64,000 nucleotides of DNA from assembly GCA_916048095.2 (NCBI GenBank), contig OU696573.1:8154306-8218305 (forward strand), in the 5' to 3' direction. Positions 14,082-26,151 of this stretch are shown one piece after another. How positions within the stretch are numbered: the stretch's first letter is position 1; every line of letters starts with the position of its first letter. The position numbers were made by a program, and so were the translations under genes. The notes beneath the pieces were generated by a model, which saw nothing but the letters and a program-made list of their open reading frames with translations, was not told the origin of the DNA and did no database searches. The stretch comes from Sacculina carcini. Taxonomy: Eukaryota > Arthropoda > Thecostraca > Sacculinidae.

Positions 14082-15527
14082 ACACACATACACACACACG
14101 TGTTTATGTGTGTAGGTGTGCGTGAACTCAGGTATCGCATGATGTCACCTTCATGATTTCAATTGTCAGATCAGATTTATGTAGGTGTGATTTGAGATAC
14201 GTGTGTGCGTGTATGTGCGTGTGTTCGTTTGCGTCATATGACTCAAATGTGGTTCGTCATGTGTATGTGTGTTTGTGTACGTGCATGTGGCGATGTGATG
14301 CAGTCTTGTTCTAACGTCATATGCTTGTGTTGAACTCATCGTCGATTACAGATGCTCGTTGGTTCAAACAGGCTCGGGAAATCCCAGTGACAACAGCAAC
14401 GCAGCAGTTTGTCGTCGGATTTTCCAGCAGTGAGGTGATCACCCGGCGGCTGTCCGGATTTTCCCGTCCGGCACGAGATGCTCGTAAACAGCCGCATCTC
14501 ACCAAAGCTTATTTGAAATTGTGGCCTGAAAAGGTTGAGACCAAAAAATATGGTTCACTTTCTAAAACGGCTGGGGCTTTTGACGATGTTTTCGAATTTC
14601 TCCGTGTTTTAGACCATGAGTAAGACGCAATTAAAACACAATGGACATCAAACACAGAAGATAGTAACAGGCTTATCTTGAAACACTGTTGTCGATTGAC
14701 TAATCCAGGGTGCCCTAATATTCTGTATTCTAATCTCTCAGGCATGATAGGCACCCATCTAACGGACCAGCTAAGTTCAGGTCAAGTTCGGCAGCGATCT
14801 CCTGATTGCCTGCATATATTACTGATGACTTTCCTGCGGACACAGCGACGTATGCGGATTATCATTTAATGGGGCGCAATTATCACGATTTCCAACGGGC
14901 AGTATGATTCTAGTATGACTGTCGAGTTCATATTCTCAGTTGAGCTAGAGCGGTCGTTTTTTACCGTTATGGAAGTTGCCAGCGGTGGTTTTTGGCAGGA
15001 TTTTCAAGTGGGGAGATGATCGATTGAACGTGCTTTACAATGTTAATATATATACTGAAACCGCATATTAGACCACTCATCGGAACAAAACAAATTCATA
15101 TCCCATTAAAATGAAATTTGAGATATACCCATGCGATGGTGGGAACAGTTCGAAATTTATGTAAAAGAAGAATGTAATTCTGTGTTTGGACGATACAATT
15201 TCCCTCGTCTACACTCATGGCCCGATGCTACCTTTCCCCGCAGAAAACTCACGCAACGCAAAAGCCACAAATCTTGCGTAGTCGCCCAGGCAAAAGCAGT
15301 GCCTAGCTGAGTCGGCAGGTTCTGGACCAGAACTTGAGAACTTCTGGTCGCGCTTGCAGATATAACTGCTGTGAGGAATAAGTCAACAGCAGGGTCCGGA
15401 TAACAGATTTGATTAATAACAGGAGCCGATGCTGATCATCAAACGGCCACTGACATTTGACCACGAAGGTTTTCTATAGACAAAGGCCTTCCTTGATTTT
15501 CCAGCTCCCGGAATTATTTGTATACAT
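13199..15527. other. Gene-free stretch
   Basis: Contains a CA tract at 14048-14098. Open frames at 13200-13439, 13553-13888 and 14321-14623 were examined. The last has a biased but repeat-free composition and ends at a GTAAGA. No family was recognised in any of them. Confidence 0.4.
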
Positions 15528-15849
15528 CAGGGGTTCTTAACCTTTGATGGTTTCATACCCCTGATGGATTGTCGAATATGGTGCCATACCCCCTTTACCT
15601 GGCTGTTCAAATAATTTTCACGAATCCTATCATTAGTCAGTATGTGATCCAAATCCACGAGCATTTCAATCGCTTGAATTAACTGTACTAGGTACGCATT
15701 ACTAGGAAATAACATACTCATTGATAATTTTATTGTTCATAAGCGGTAGATAATTTATACCAGTACCCAGAAATATATTCCCATACCCCCGGTCTTTGGA
15801 TCCCATAACCCCAAGTGGTATGATATAGATATATGGGTAAGAGCCCCTG
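15528..15849 (+). mobile_element. hAT-like MITE with perfect 8-bp target-site duplication
   Basis: The element starts CAGGGGTTCTTAACC and ends GGGTAAGAGCCCCTG. The 8-mer GTATACAT is repeated exactly on both sides (15520-15527 and 15850-15857). The perfect duplication and inverted termini identify a hAT-type insertion of 322 bp. It carries no transposase. Confidence 0.9.
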
Positions 15850-15879
15850 GTATACATGAATATACACAAACGTGCGTGT

Positions 15880-17830
15880 GTACTCACCGAGTTGTACTCA
15901 CCCAGTTGTTCTACAGGATTTGAGCTTAAGCTCGAGCTGACCTATCTCTGAACCTATCAATTTTACTTTTAGACTCTGATATTTTTTCACTTTCGACAAT
16001 ATCCGTGGGTAGTTCATTCCAACTATCTATAGCTCTGTATGGAAAGCTGTACTTCTATATATCCTTTTTGCAACGGGGTTTCCTTAATTCATACTTGTGT
16101 CCTCTTCCTTTCATCTGCTTTTAAATCTTGTAATTACTGGGGTAGTCATCTCTTTTTATACTTAAATATGTTTATCAAGTCCCCCCGCTTTCTTCTGTCC
16201 TCCTAGTTAGGGTCAGAGCTTGGAGTCGTTCCTCATAGGTTCTGTCCATCAATTTCGGAGCAAGTTTCGTCGCCAGTCTTTGCAGTCTTTACAGTTTCTT
16301 TTTGTGTCCCACCTCATGGGTGACCATACCACGGCGGCGTGCTCCAGCTTGGATCTAATCACTGACACTATCAACTCTCTAATCATATTCTCATCCAGAA
16401 ATTCGAAGGTGTGTTTAATTCTAACAAACAAAGCATAAATTTTTTCCGCAAATGTCATTAATGTACCCTTGAGGAGAAAGATCGGTTTCCACAATAATTC
16501 CGAGATCTCCTTCTCTTGTTCTTGCAAGGTTCTTGAAGGATTTTCTTGTTCTTGTTCGAAGTTCTTGCAAGGATTTGTTTCCCAGCCTGTAAATCGTGGA
16601 AGGTCTGAAGTTACCTGTACCAAATCTCATCACTTGACTTTTTTTCATTGAATTGCATCTGCCATTTCTCTCCCCACCCCTTCACTCTATCCATATCCTG
16701 CTGTAATGCCATACAGTCGTTTTGGTCCTTTACCATCTTCATCATTTTGGCGTCATCAGCGAACAGATTAATGTCGCTCTCGATATTATCTGTCATATCG
16801 TTTATATACACGATAAACAACGAGCCTAAGACCGAACCTTGCGGTACTACACTTATGACATGTCTACTCAATGATTCAACTCCTCTCACTGTTGTGCTCA
16901 TCCTCCTTCCAATAAGATAGTCCTTCATCCAGTTGAGTAATGTTCCATTCACACCTCCGTGATGCTCCAGCTTCCATAACAGTCTGTTGTGCCGTACTCT
17001 ATCGAATGCTTTCGACAGATCTAGATACACGCTGTCCACCCATTTTCCTCTCTCCTGAATCGCATCAACGATATTGTTGTAATATCCGAACAGGCTAGAC
17101 ACACACGATCTTGACGCTCTGAATCCATATTGAGCACTTGTTTAAGTCTTCTCTCCTTCCAGGTACCGAACCTACTGATCCTAAATTATTTTTTCACATA
17201 TTTTGCACAAGACACTGGTCAGCGATATGGGTCTGTAGTTGAGCGGGTCCATTTTGGCACCTTTTTGTGTATCGGCACAATTATTGAGCTCTTCCACTGT
17301 GCGGTACCTTTCCATGCTTTAGACTGTTCATGGTGATGTCATAGGTTCAATAAGTTCACTATTACATCCCTTCAGAATATTTTCCGAGATGCCGTCTGGC
17401 CCGACAGATTTTCGTCCTTTCAGCTTTGATAATCTCTCTAGCAGGTCTTTTTTGGACACAATTATCTCACGCATCGGTTTGTAAACTGATTTCACTTGCT
17501 CCCCATGAAATGGTTCCTCATCTGTGAATACCATTTGAAAGTTTTCATTCATTATTCCGCATATTTCTCTAGGTTGTGTGTACATGGTACCTTCAAATTG
17601 TATATCGCTGATGCCCACGTAGTTTTTCATCGTCTTGTTCACATAATTGAAGAACATTTTCGGTTCATCTTGACATTTCTCAACAATGTTTTCTCATATT
17701 TTACCACCTTCTCTCTCCTTATACTCAAGTACCTGTTTCTTGCAGTCCTGTACGCATTCCAGTTTTTAGGTGAGTTTCTCCTTCGTACTCTGTTCCACGC
17801 CTTCTCTTTTTCCATTCTTGCCTTTTCACA
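15880..17830 (-). pseudogene. CR1-like LINE, broken reverse transcriptase
   Basis: Three minus-strand frames in order give one degraded non-LTR retrotransposon. At 17328-17657 a pre-RT region ends in KGRKSVGPDGISENI. At 16611-17102 the RT palm has YLDLSKAFDRV (motif A), PQGSVLGSLF (motif B) and LFADDAK (motif C). At 16249-16650 the thumb and C-terminal region have DLGIIVETDL and LEHAAVVWSP. About 17700-17826 continues the pre-RT region with an RRRNSPKNWNAY-like stretch. Stops and frameshifts separate the pieces. The 3' end near 15880 reads GTGAGTACACACGCACG on the minus strand, an AC-rich tail. The endonuclease part is missing, so the copy is 5'-truncated. Confidence 0.85.
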
Positions 17831-17834
17831 TATT

Positions 17835-18015
17835 CACATATTGTGAGTGTGTATGTGGGTGCGTGTGAGTGTGTATGTGGGTGCGTGTGAGTGTGTATGT
17901 GGGTGCGTGTGAGTGTTTATGCGACGCAAATGATGTTTGTTTGCATGTTTGTCTGTTGACGCTCGCTGCACCGCCTGATCTTTCCGGAAATAGCTAAGCC
18001 CTACTAGCGCCACGT

Positions 18016-18088
<73 letters not shown>

Positions 18089-18090
18089 CA
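17835..18090. repeat. 20-bp TG-type minisatellite and (CA)n
   Basis: About 17845-17918 has 3-4 units of GTGAGTGTGTATGTGGGTGC. A CA run follows at 18017-18083. Confidence 0.85.
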
Positions 18091-18202
18091 CACAAATATA
18101 CAGACGAGCATACAAACCAACACTTGCAGGAGGGCAGCTTGAGATGCGGCACAGACAACAAGCGGCCGGCACCTTTGTTGTGTTTTGCTGATGCAAAACA
18201 TG

Positions 18203-18292
18203 CAACGCCACCACGACTGACGCCACCACGACTGACGCCACCACGACTGACGCCACCACGACTGACGCGACCACGACTGGCGCCACCAGCGC
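18203..18292 (+). repeat. 15-bp minisatellite (ACGCCACCACGACTG)n
   Basis: Five to six tandem units, the last two diverged. They encode GVSR/VVAS-type repeats on the minus strand, which I do not regard as coding. Confidence 0.9.
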
Positions 18293-18770
18293 TGTTGTGT
18301 TCTTGTCTCGACATTGACTGTGGCGACAAAAAGCGGCCCCCAGCAGAATGCAGGTCATCAGACGCACAAGCCGTCTTCCAATACCGGCAGCATTAGCAGA
18401 CCAGAAATGTCTGCCGTGCTGTGCTGACTGAACCAGTGTACTGAAAGAGCCGCAATGGGGTGGAAAAAACTAGGGAAAACATATTATACATCTAGAGGCG
18501 CACAATTAGTCTATCTATTTGTGTTGTGTATTTGTTTCTGTCTTTCGTAATTAACCATAAGGTGCCGTATTCCCTTTCTCTCTCTCTCTCGCTCTCTCGT
18601 TTCCGGTTTGTCATTTTTTCAACGAGCAGAAGAGGTGGGTAATGCGTGATGCACCCAATAGCTCTTACACACTTGCTGCCTCACTGTGTTCGCTTTCTAC
18701 AATAATACTACTAATAATATTTTTCAGGTGCTATATATTCCTCATAATGTTGTGGGTATATATCCTGTTG
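18293..18770. other. Gene-free stretch
   Basis: Contains a small CTCT tract near 18573-18600. No gene or repeat family was recognised. Confidence 0.45.
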
Positions 18771-18904
18771 CCTTGTGGGGTGTAACGGTCGGGTTTGTTT
18801 CTCAAAGGTTTTTTGCCGCAGGGGTTTCTTGTGCGCGCAGCAGTGCGGTTTTCCGTTCTGGCCGTGACTGCGATAACCCGTGTGTGGCGGCCGCACCTGC
18901 AAAA
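18771..18904 (+). mobile_element. SINE body fragment, related to 28478-28690
   Basis: This segment aligns to the body of the tRNA-headed SINE at 28545-28673: GTGTAACGGTCGGGTTTGTT here against GTGAAACGTTTGGGTTCGTT there, then TTGTGCGCGCAGC against TTGTGTGCGCACAGC and GCGGCCGCACCTGC against GCGGCCGGACCTGC. The tRNA-like head upstream is degraded or absent. The copy is older than the other. Confidence 0.7.
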
Positions 18905-20056
18905 TGAGATAATTAGAGATAAGACTATCAAATAGGGAAATGGCCACGCGGCTCACACTTCCACAGAATGTATGTGAAAAATAGCAGAAATTGGTTGTAA
19001 GTGGTTGACGGACCATGCTGATAACATTTCACGTGTAGGCACTTGCTAGCATACACAGTCTGTCAATCAAACAACATACCTTTGCTACTGGTTCATATTG
19101 TACAATAATTCTATGTGTAGAATACAAATACAATTTTAAATATATGGAAGCATGAAAGTATGGTAGATAAAATAATATCCACTCATTGTGATGTTCAGTG
19201 GATTTATAGATGTAAAATGCCAGTTAAACTTCTTGTTAGGGCACACGAAGCTCTGACGCAACAAGATTTCTGCAAGAACTTCTCTAGACAGCTGTTGAAA
19301 TTTGATTGTTTTTAATTCATAGACGTTTCGTATTGCATATTGAATTCTATGAAATTGAATAGCCCACCAAATTATTAAAATAACATGGCCTAAGTAATTA
19401 AGAAGCTATAATGAATTAAGGACCATTGAAAATTTGTAAATTCAAGATAAACATATTTATACAAAAACTTTCAAAGACACCCAAACAAGTTTTATTGAAT
19501 GAGTTTCGTATAAGTTTCGAATAAGTTAAGTTTCGTGTATTCTCTATGAAAATTTGGAGGAAATTGGCCGGTAGTTCCGCAGTTATTAGCGTATAAAAAG
19601 CGTTATAATCGGGTTGTCCGCTCAAATTGAACCTCAATCTGCAGGTGGACTCGATCGCTGGTGATAAGCTAGTGGGCAGTTCCAGTGGGCTCATTCACTA
19701 GAACAGTGGTTCCCAATCTTGTTGTCATCGATCACCTGCACCACAGTGGCTGCAAGCTACAAAGAGGCTGTTGGGATCCACTGTTTGTCGGCACCACTGT
19801 CGTGTCAGGTGGCAAAAACTCATGCAATTAATCACCTGCCACACCTGGCTGACCCACAATGTCACAGGCGACTTGCACCATCGTCAGAGGCGAGCTCAGG
19901 TCTCGATCCTACTGGAGCTACGCTGCCCAAGACTTTGTAGCAATCCTTCACCTGAACTATTGATGGAAAATCGCCGTCATTTCTACCTGATAACACCGGC
20001 CGCCTCATCAACAGTGCCTGGAACCGCCACTGTGCACAGGTGCACGTGATTGCGTA
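18905..20056. other. Gene-free stretch
   Basis: Contains a minus-strand frame at 19416-19694 (92 aa, starting MSPLELPTSLSPAIESTCRL) that is not low-complexity but that I do not recognise. At 19704 CAGTGGTTCCCAATC resembles the left end of a hAT element. A matching right end may be CGCCACTG near 20033, but I could not confirm a duplication. Confidence 0.4.
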
Positions 20057-20060
20057 GATA

Positions 20061-20119
<59 letters not shown>

Positions 20120-20230
20120 ATGAGGCAAAATGCATGTTGAATGACGGGCAACTGGGTGAAAAGTTAGATAAGAACACACATACACACATATACACACACA
20201 CACATACACACACACACACACACACGGACA
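20057..20230. repeat. (TG)n then (CA)n, complementary pair
   Basis: TG runs to about 20118 and CA runs from about 20174 to 20226, separated by about 55 bases. Confidence 0.9.
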
Positions 20231-20327
20231 CACACTCGCGTGCCATTAATCTGGTGTTGGCTTGATGAAGACAGCCGCCGGTAACTAATGACTTCAACAT
20301 GCCCGCTGTCTCACGAGCCTGCAAATC

Positions 20328-20350
20328 AGAACACACACACACAAACACAA

Positions 20351-20443
<93 letters not shown>
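20328..20443. repeat. (CA)n followed by (TA)41
   Basis: CA/CAAA repeats lead into an uninterrupted TA run at 20361-20443. Confidence 0.95.
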
Positions 20444-20444
<1 letters not shown>

Positions 20445-20549
20445 TCGTATATACATGTCTTATATGTCACATCTAATCACAAACCACATATGGGTGATGT
20501 AAGTATATGTGATATGGGTGATACCTGTCCATACCTGTGTTTGTGTGTG

Positions 20550-20588
<39 letters not shown>

Positions 20589-21121
20589 ATGGTATAATAG
20601 TTGAAGTTTGCACAATGGTGGAATGTTACGGGGACAGTATCCCCGTGACATATTATTATGTATATGTCGTATTAATATCACACATTTTGTGGGGAAAGTG
20701 CGGGCGCCAAAACAAATGCAGTATAAAGCGATTAGCTCTGAATAAAAAAATATATACTGAAAACCAAACAACCAAAACAAAATTCGATTAAAAAGAAGAC
20801 TTTGGCCAAAAATCAAGTGTTCATGTGTCGGAAGAATTTTACAAATAGTTTGGCCCGTTCAAATTAAATCATTCTCTCTCACGTAATTCCTTCACGTAAT
20901 TCAGCTGGGAACAAATGAAACGACTCACAGAGTCATTATGCTTAATTTCAACAAAACTATAATCTATATCTTATATATTCTCCCAAAATAAACAGTTATC
21001 ATTGTTCTTCGTCTACAAATTGGCACTTGAGACCAGTTAAATGCACGACATTGTCACAATACGTCATAGGCGGATGTGCTTTCAGATTTTTATTTGCTCT
21101 CAAAAACTAGCTAGCGGTTTG
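20444..21121. other. Gene-free stretch with (TG)n
   Basis: A TG run lies at about 20540-20587. The rest is AT-rich with no recognised gene. Confidence 0.5.
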
Positions 21122-21302
21122 CAGAGCTGTAGCAACCGCCCCCCGTACCCCCCGGCCGGGGGGGCCCGAATATTGAGGGGCCCCGTTGCCGCCCGTATTA
21201 TGTTATTATGTCTAATAAATACATTCATTATTTGGTGATTTATTTATAATGAGGGCCCCAAATGGTGCCTTTTGGGGGTCATAATTCCTCGCAACGGCTC
21301 TG
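21122..21302 (+). mobile_element. hAT-like MITE, family B (CAGAGCYGTAGCAAC ends)
   Basis: The element starts CAGAGCTGTAGCAACC and ends GCAACGGCTCTG. Flanks GCGGTTTG (21114-21121) and GCGGCATG (21303-21310) agree at 6 of 8 positions. The interior carries CCCGTACCCCCCGGCCGG and GGGGCCC words shared with 26152-26509. It is 181 bp and non-coding. Confidence 0.85.
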
Positions 21303-21374
21303 GCGGCATGCATGTGCACCTTGGGTCGTTGAGTTTGTGTATATATGTGTATGAGTGTATGTGTGTGTGTGTAT

Positions 21375-22172
21375 GTACTCACAGTTGTAGTTTACAGGAA
21401 ATGAGCAGGGCTCAGACTGTCCTGTCTCCATACCCACATTTATCTAATCTATGCTTGAACTGTGCTATACTGTTTGATTGAACTATTTCTTTACCCAAAC
21501 GGTTCCATATATCTATACACCTACTTGGGAAACTGTACTTCTTTATATCCCTTAATACCCGGGTTTGCTGTAGACATTTATTGTGTCCCCAATGGTCCCT
21601 CGTACTCCAAACCACCCAATCTTTCCTATCCAATCGCTCCATACCAAGGCTGTGCTTGAAAACGTTTATTAAATCCCCCCTTAACCTTCTCTTTTCCAGT
21701 GACGACAACCCAATTTTCTCTAACCTTTTTTCATAGTTCAACGAACTCAATGATGTTAACAGCTTAGTCGCTACTTTTTGGACTTTCTCTAACCTAGCGA
21801 TATGTTTTTTATTGTGGGGAGCCCAAATTACTGCCGCGTATTCTAGTGGGTGCCTTATCACATTTTTTATCAATTTTTTTACCACTTCCTCATCCATGAA
21901 GTTAAATGAGACCCTTATATTCTTTATGGTTCTATACGCCGCATTCACTACTCTGGTTATATGCCTCTCCGGCGACAGATCATCCTCAATAGTTACACCC
22001 AAATCTCTTTCGGCAGTCACCTTCTGCAGCTTGTGCTCGCCCAACATATAACATCTCGATGGTCTGAGTTTTCCTTTACCAAATTCCATAACGTGGCACT
22101 TGCTGGCATTAAACTCCATGCCCCATTCCCTACTCCACTCACATAGCCTGTCTAGATCCTCTTGCAATTTTT
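21375..22172 (-). pseudogene. CR1-like LINE, 5'-truncated, C-terminal ORF2 open
   Basis: The minus-strand frame 21412-22167 encodes 251 aa of the RT thumb and C-terminal region, with CEWSREWGMEFNASKCHVME, AERDLGVTIEDDL, YAAVIWAPHNKKHIARLEKV and LNYEKRLEKIGLSSLEKRRL. It ends in DIWNRLGKEIV and QFKHRLDKC, the normal end of such proteins. The catalytic palm is absent because the copy is truncated at about 22172, where it abuts a TG tract. The 3' end reads CTGTGAGTACATACACACAC on the minus strand, again a GAGTAC plus AC-repeat tail. It has far fewer disruptions than the copy at 15880-17830, so it is younger. Confidence 0.85.
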
Positions 22173-22530
<358 letters not shown>

Positions 22531-23335
22531 CTGACCGAGTTTCGTAGCAGTCGCATTCATCAACATAAGATGAATAGAGATAAGCAAATGTGCAGATATA
22601 TGACCAGAGATAATATAGACCGTATGTTTTATGCACTAAATGGTAGAATAGGTGAGTGTAGTCAATTATTAAATCCGAGACAAACATTATCGTTGACCAA
22701 TTAATTTGATAATTTATAAAAACCAGTGTTTATACAAATTTTAACCAAAATTTAGATATTTTCAAAGATAAACTTGTGTCCAGGTACTTGTTGAAAAGTT
22801 TCATGATTCATAGCCTAGTTCTATGTGTGAACAGTTATATCTTCTATATCAAGATTCAGTTAGAAAGTATTTTCAATGGCTACAATAGTGATTGGAGCAT
22901 ATTAAAAACGTGGAAAAGTTGTATCTGAATATAGTACAGCTCTAAAAATTATCCCCTTCTAATGCCTTTCTAAATTGCGCCTATACAACACAGCCATTTT
23001 CACCAGTAACTTGTTTTATGTCGAGTATAACGGGATCCAACTGTGTAATTGCGCTTCTCAATGACTTCACAAGACTATTCACATGCGAAAGAGGAACATG
23101 CGAAAGAGGAACAAAGAATGAAACCCGAGATTTGCAACCTGGGATTTCCACGATGTTATCGACCCAAACTTCTGAGATTTTCTTAGCATGTCCTTAAGTA
23201 CTTCACCCCATCATATCATAGGTGAGAAAACATAATAAAAGTAGGAGAAATACCCTAGAAAATGCATTACTCATTCTCGCATTCGCTGCAATAATACTTG
23301 GCACGACCAGGTGCAGCGAGAGCCCCTGTGTCCAG
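22531..23335. other. Gene-free stretch
   Basis: AT-rich DNA with no gene recognised. A direct duplication of CATGCGAAAGAGGAAC lies near 23082-23112. Confidence 0.5.
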
Positions 23336-23873
23336 AACAGTAATACAGAACAGTAATACAGAACAGTAATACAGAACAGTAATACAGAACAGTAATACAG
23401 AACAGTAATACAGAACAGTAATACAGAACAGTAATACAGAACAGTAATACAGAACACTAATACAGAACAGTAATACAGAACAGTAATACAGAACACTAAT
23501 ACAGAACAGTAATACAGAACAGTAATACAGAACAGTAATACAGAACAGTAATACAGAACAGTAATACAGAACAGTAATACAGAACAGTAATACAGAACAG
23601 TAATACAGAACAGTAATACAGAACAGTAATACAGAACAGTAATACAGAAGAGTAATACAGAACAGTAATACAGAACAGTAATACAGAACAGTAACACAGA
23701 ACAGTAATACAGAACAGTAATACAGAACAGTAATACAGAACAGTAATACAGAACAGTAATACAGAACAGTAATACAGAACAGTAATACAGAACAGTAATA
23801 CAGAACAGTAATACAGAACAGTAATACAGAACAGTAATACAGAACAGTAATACAGAACAGTAATATAGAACAG
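23336..23873 (-). repeat. 13-bp minisatellite (AATACAGAACAGT)n, about 41 copies
   Basis: A very regular tandem array with rare point variants (CACTAA, AGAGTAA, TAACAC). The unit is 13 bp, not a multiple of 3, and it lacks stops in all minus-strand frames. All three minus frames therefore stay open and encode the same 13-residue repeat CITVLYYCSVLLF in different registers. The frames reach 271, 259 and 145 residues, but they are an arithmetical result of the repeat and I do not call a gene. Confidence 0.95.
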
Positions 23874-23959
23874 ACATTGGCGGGAACACACTGCTGCAAA
23901 AAGCCAAAGCAACAAAAACAGACACAGCAACAAAAACAGACACGATACACAAGTATGAT

Positions 23960-24758
23960 TTTAACATCGACTCCCACACAACACATACATGCACACACGC
24001 ACCCACGCATACATGCACGCACTGGCGGCAAATTTGGTATCAGCATCGTTCAACACGTGCGCACGCGTGGCGTGTTTACACACACACGCACATACACACA
24101 TATGCCAGTACATATGTATGTGTGCGTGTCTGCGTGAGCGTGAGTGTGTCTGTACGTGTGCATGAGTGTGTATATATGTGTGTGTGTGTGTGTGTGTGTG
24201 CGTGTGTGTGTGTGTGTGTGTGTGCATTTGGCACGGAGGTCGCACTAACAGTCACTATCAATCACGTGATGGACATCTGTCGCATACACATACACACACA
24301 CATACACACACACACACACAGATACACACGCACACACACATACACACACACATACAGACACGCACACACACACACACACACACACAGATACACACGCACA
24401 CACACATACACACACACATACAGACACGCACACACACACACACACACACAGATACACACGCACACACACATACACACACACATACAGACACGCACACACA
24501 CACACACACACACAGATACACACGCACACACACATACACACACGCACACATACACACACATACACACACACACACAGATACACACGCACACACACGCACA
24601 GATACACACACACACACACACAGATACACACACGCACACATGCATACACACACACACTCACATACTCACACACACATACACACACACGCACACGCACACA
24701 CATTCACACACATACTCAAACACACACACGCACACACACACACACATACTCACTCACA
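23960..24758. repeat. Large compound TG/CA microsatellite
   Basis: CA and TG patches lie at 23975-24230, then a CA-based array at 24285-24758. Part of the array has a higher-order repeat of about 70 bp (CAGATACACACGCACACACA followed by CATA and CAGACACGCA blocks), repeated about three to four times between 24318 and 24535. The open frames across it are not genes. Confidence 0.9.
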
Positions 24759-24912
24759 ACCTTGCGGTACCAACATTCAGAACAAAACTTCTTCAAAACA
24801 GCCTATTATATCAAGGAGCAGAAATTTGGAATAATTTATCTTCGGAAGTAGATTTCTTAGAAACATCTACCTCACAGTTAAAAACGAAACTGAAAAAATC
24901 ACTTCCTGAATA
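24759..24912 (+). pseudogene. LINE 3' end (last about 50 codons of ORF2)
   Basis: The frame encodes FRTKLLQNSLLYQGAEIWNN and ends LKTKLKKSLPE then a stop. The pattern of basic residues, YQGAxIWNNL and a short basic C-terminus is the usual end of Jockey/CR1-type reverse transcriptases. Upstream sequence is pure CA repeat, so everything 5' of this is lost. The clade is not resolvable from this length. Confidence 0.6.
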
Positions 24913-25255
24913 AAACTGACACCGACCATTAACATTTTCCTGCAATGATAACGGATTCATTTTCATATTTGCCCGCGTATACATTATATATCTTTGTCTG
25001 CGTTTACTGCGATCTGTGTATATGTATGCATGTATGTACGTGTGCATGTGTGTGTGTGTATATGAATGGTATATATATGTATGCATGTGTACATATTCTA
25101 TCTCGTGATAATTGAATGTTAATTGAATCCGTTTCATCTATTATTACATGTTCGTCTAAGAGCAGTTGCTCTCAGTTGTCTGTTTTTTTTCCTGATGATT
25201 TTCGTGTGAACCGTTTTTTTCCTGGCAATACATTTACAATTAACAAATTTACAAT
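24913..25255. other. Gene-free stretch
   Basis: AT-rich with a short TGTATG patch near 25020-25090. It may include the 3' untranslated tail of the preceding LINE. Confidence 0.45.
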
Positions 25256-25436
25256 TTTACAATTTACACACTCACACACACTCACACACACACACACACA
25301 CTCATACACACACTCATACACACACCCACTCATACACACGCACACTCATACACACACGCTCACTCATACACACATACTCACCCACACTCACACACGCTCA
25401 TACACACACATACTCACACACACTCACACACGATAT
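25256..25436. repeat. Compound (CACT/CACA)n microsatellite
   Basis: CACTCACA, CACTCATA and CA tracts in tandem. Confidence 0.9.
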
Positions 25437-25988
25437 CATAACGGCCGCATTGGTACGTGAGTTATGTGGCAGTGGGCATTTGAAAAGCTGGCAACGATGT
25501 CACTTTAAACCCATTTGCCGCATAGTTGCTACGTAGTTGCCACACGGTCACTTCTCTACGCTAAACGCTCATTTATCGACTCGAAGTTCACTAACGCCAC
25601 GAGTTGAGTCTGCCGGAAGAAGATCGCATACTGGTGTTTGGTGTAATTGTTTATGTATGAATGTTAAAAGCCTGAATTGACAGCTGCTACACGGGAAGCA
25701 GCCGAAGCTTATGAACACACAGGTGTGTCCCGTACAGCTCGCTGCCACCGCAGAGCCAACCCTATCCACGCTATGGCGCCACAAAGATGGAAGACGTGTT
25801 AGAGAGGGCCACCTCCCAGAATGCATGGCACAACACCGGACTGATATCTGGTACCATTTACTGTTGGGTGGACATGGGCTGTTGAATTATAGAATTCGCC
25901 CAAAGAAATTCTCTCCCGGGTTTCGAATCACGTACCTTTCGCTTGCACAATTGCACAATTGCATCGAAAAACATCAACTTAGAATTAG
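25437..25988. other. Gene-free stretch
   Basis: Mixed composition. A minus-strand frame at 25569-25826 has no recognised family. GGGTTTCGAATCACG near 25919 resembles a degenerate B box, but no A box at the right spacing was found. Confidence 0.4.
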
Positions 25989-26115
25989 TATGAATTCGTA
26001 TGAATTCCTATGAATTCGTATGAATTCGTATGAATTCGTATGCATCGTGTGCGTGTGTGTATGTATGTGTGTGCATGTGTGCATGTGTGTATGTGTGTGT
26101 GTGTGTGTGTGTCAG
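25989..26115. repeat. 10-bp repeat (TATGAATTCG)n followed by (TG)n
   Basis: Five tandem decamers, each with an EcoRI-type GAATTC, span 25989-26039. A TG/TATG microsatellite follows to about 26112. Confidence 0.9.
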
Positions 26116-26151
26116 TGTATGCTTGCGTAAAAACGGAAACTTACGTAACAA

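Noticed and set aside
14321..14623. A 100-residue plus-strand frame with non-repetitive composition
   Set aside because: No recognisable family, no supported acceptor, and the opposite strand is also open. Left as unexplained.
19416..19694. A 92-residue minus-strand frame
   Set aside because: It could be a repeat-derived frame, but I could not tie it to any element or gene.
19704..20033. Possible further hAT-like element starting CAGTGGTTCCCAATC
   Set aside because: The right end and the 8-bp duplication could not be demonstrated.
23203..24018. A 271-residue frame, the longest on the minus strand there
   Set aside because: It arises from a stop-free 13-bp tandem repeat that is open in all three frames. 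There is no flanking gene structure.
24122..24913. A 263-residue open frame, the longest clean frame in the area
   Set aside because: It is a translation of CA repeats (His-Thr) fused by chance to a LINE C-terminus. Only the last about 50 codons are meaningful.
25840..25935. Possible second tRNA-like SINE head
   Set aside because: Only a weak B-box-like GGGTTTCGAATC. No A box at the proper distance and no body match.
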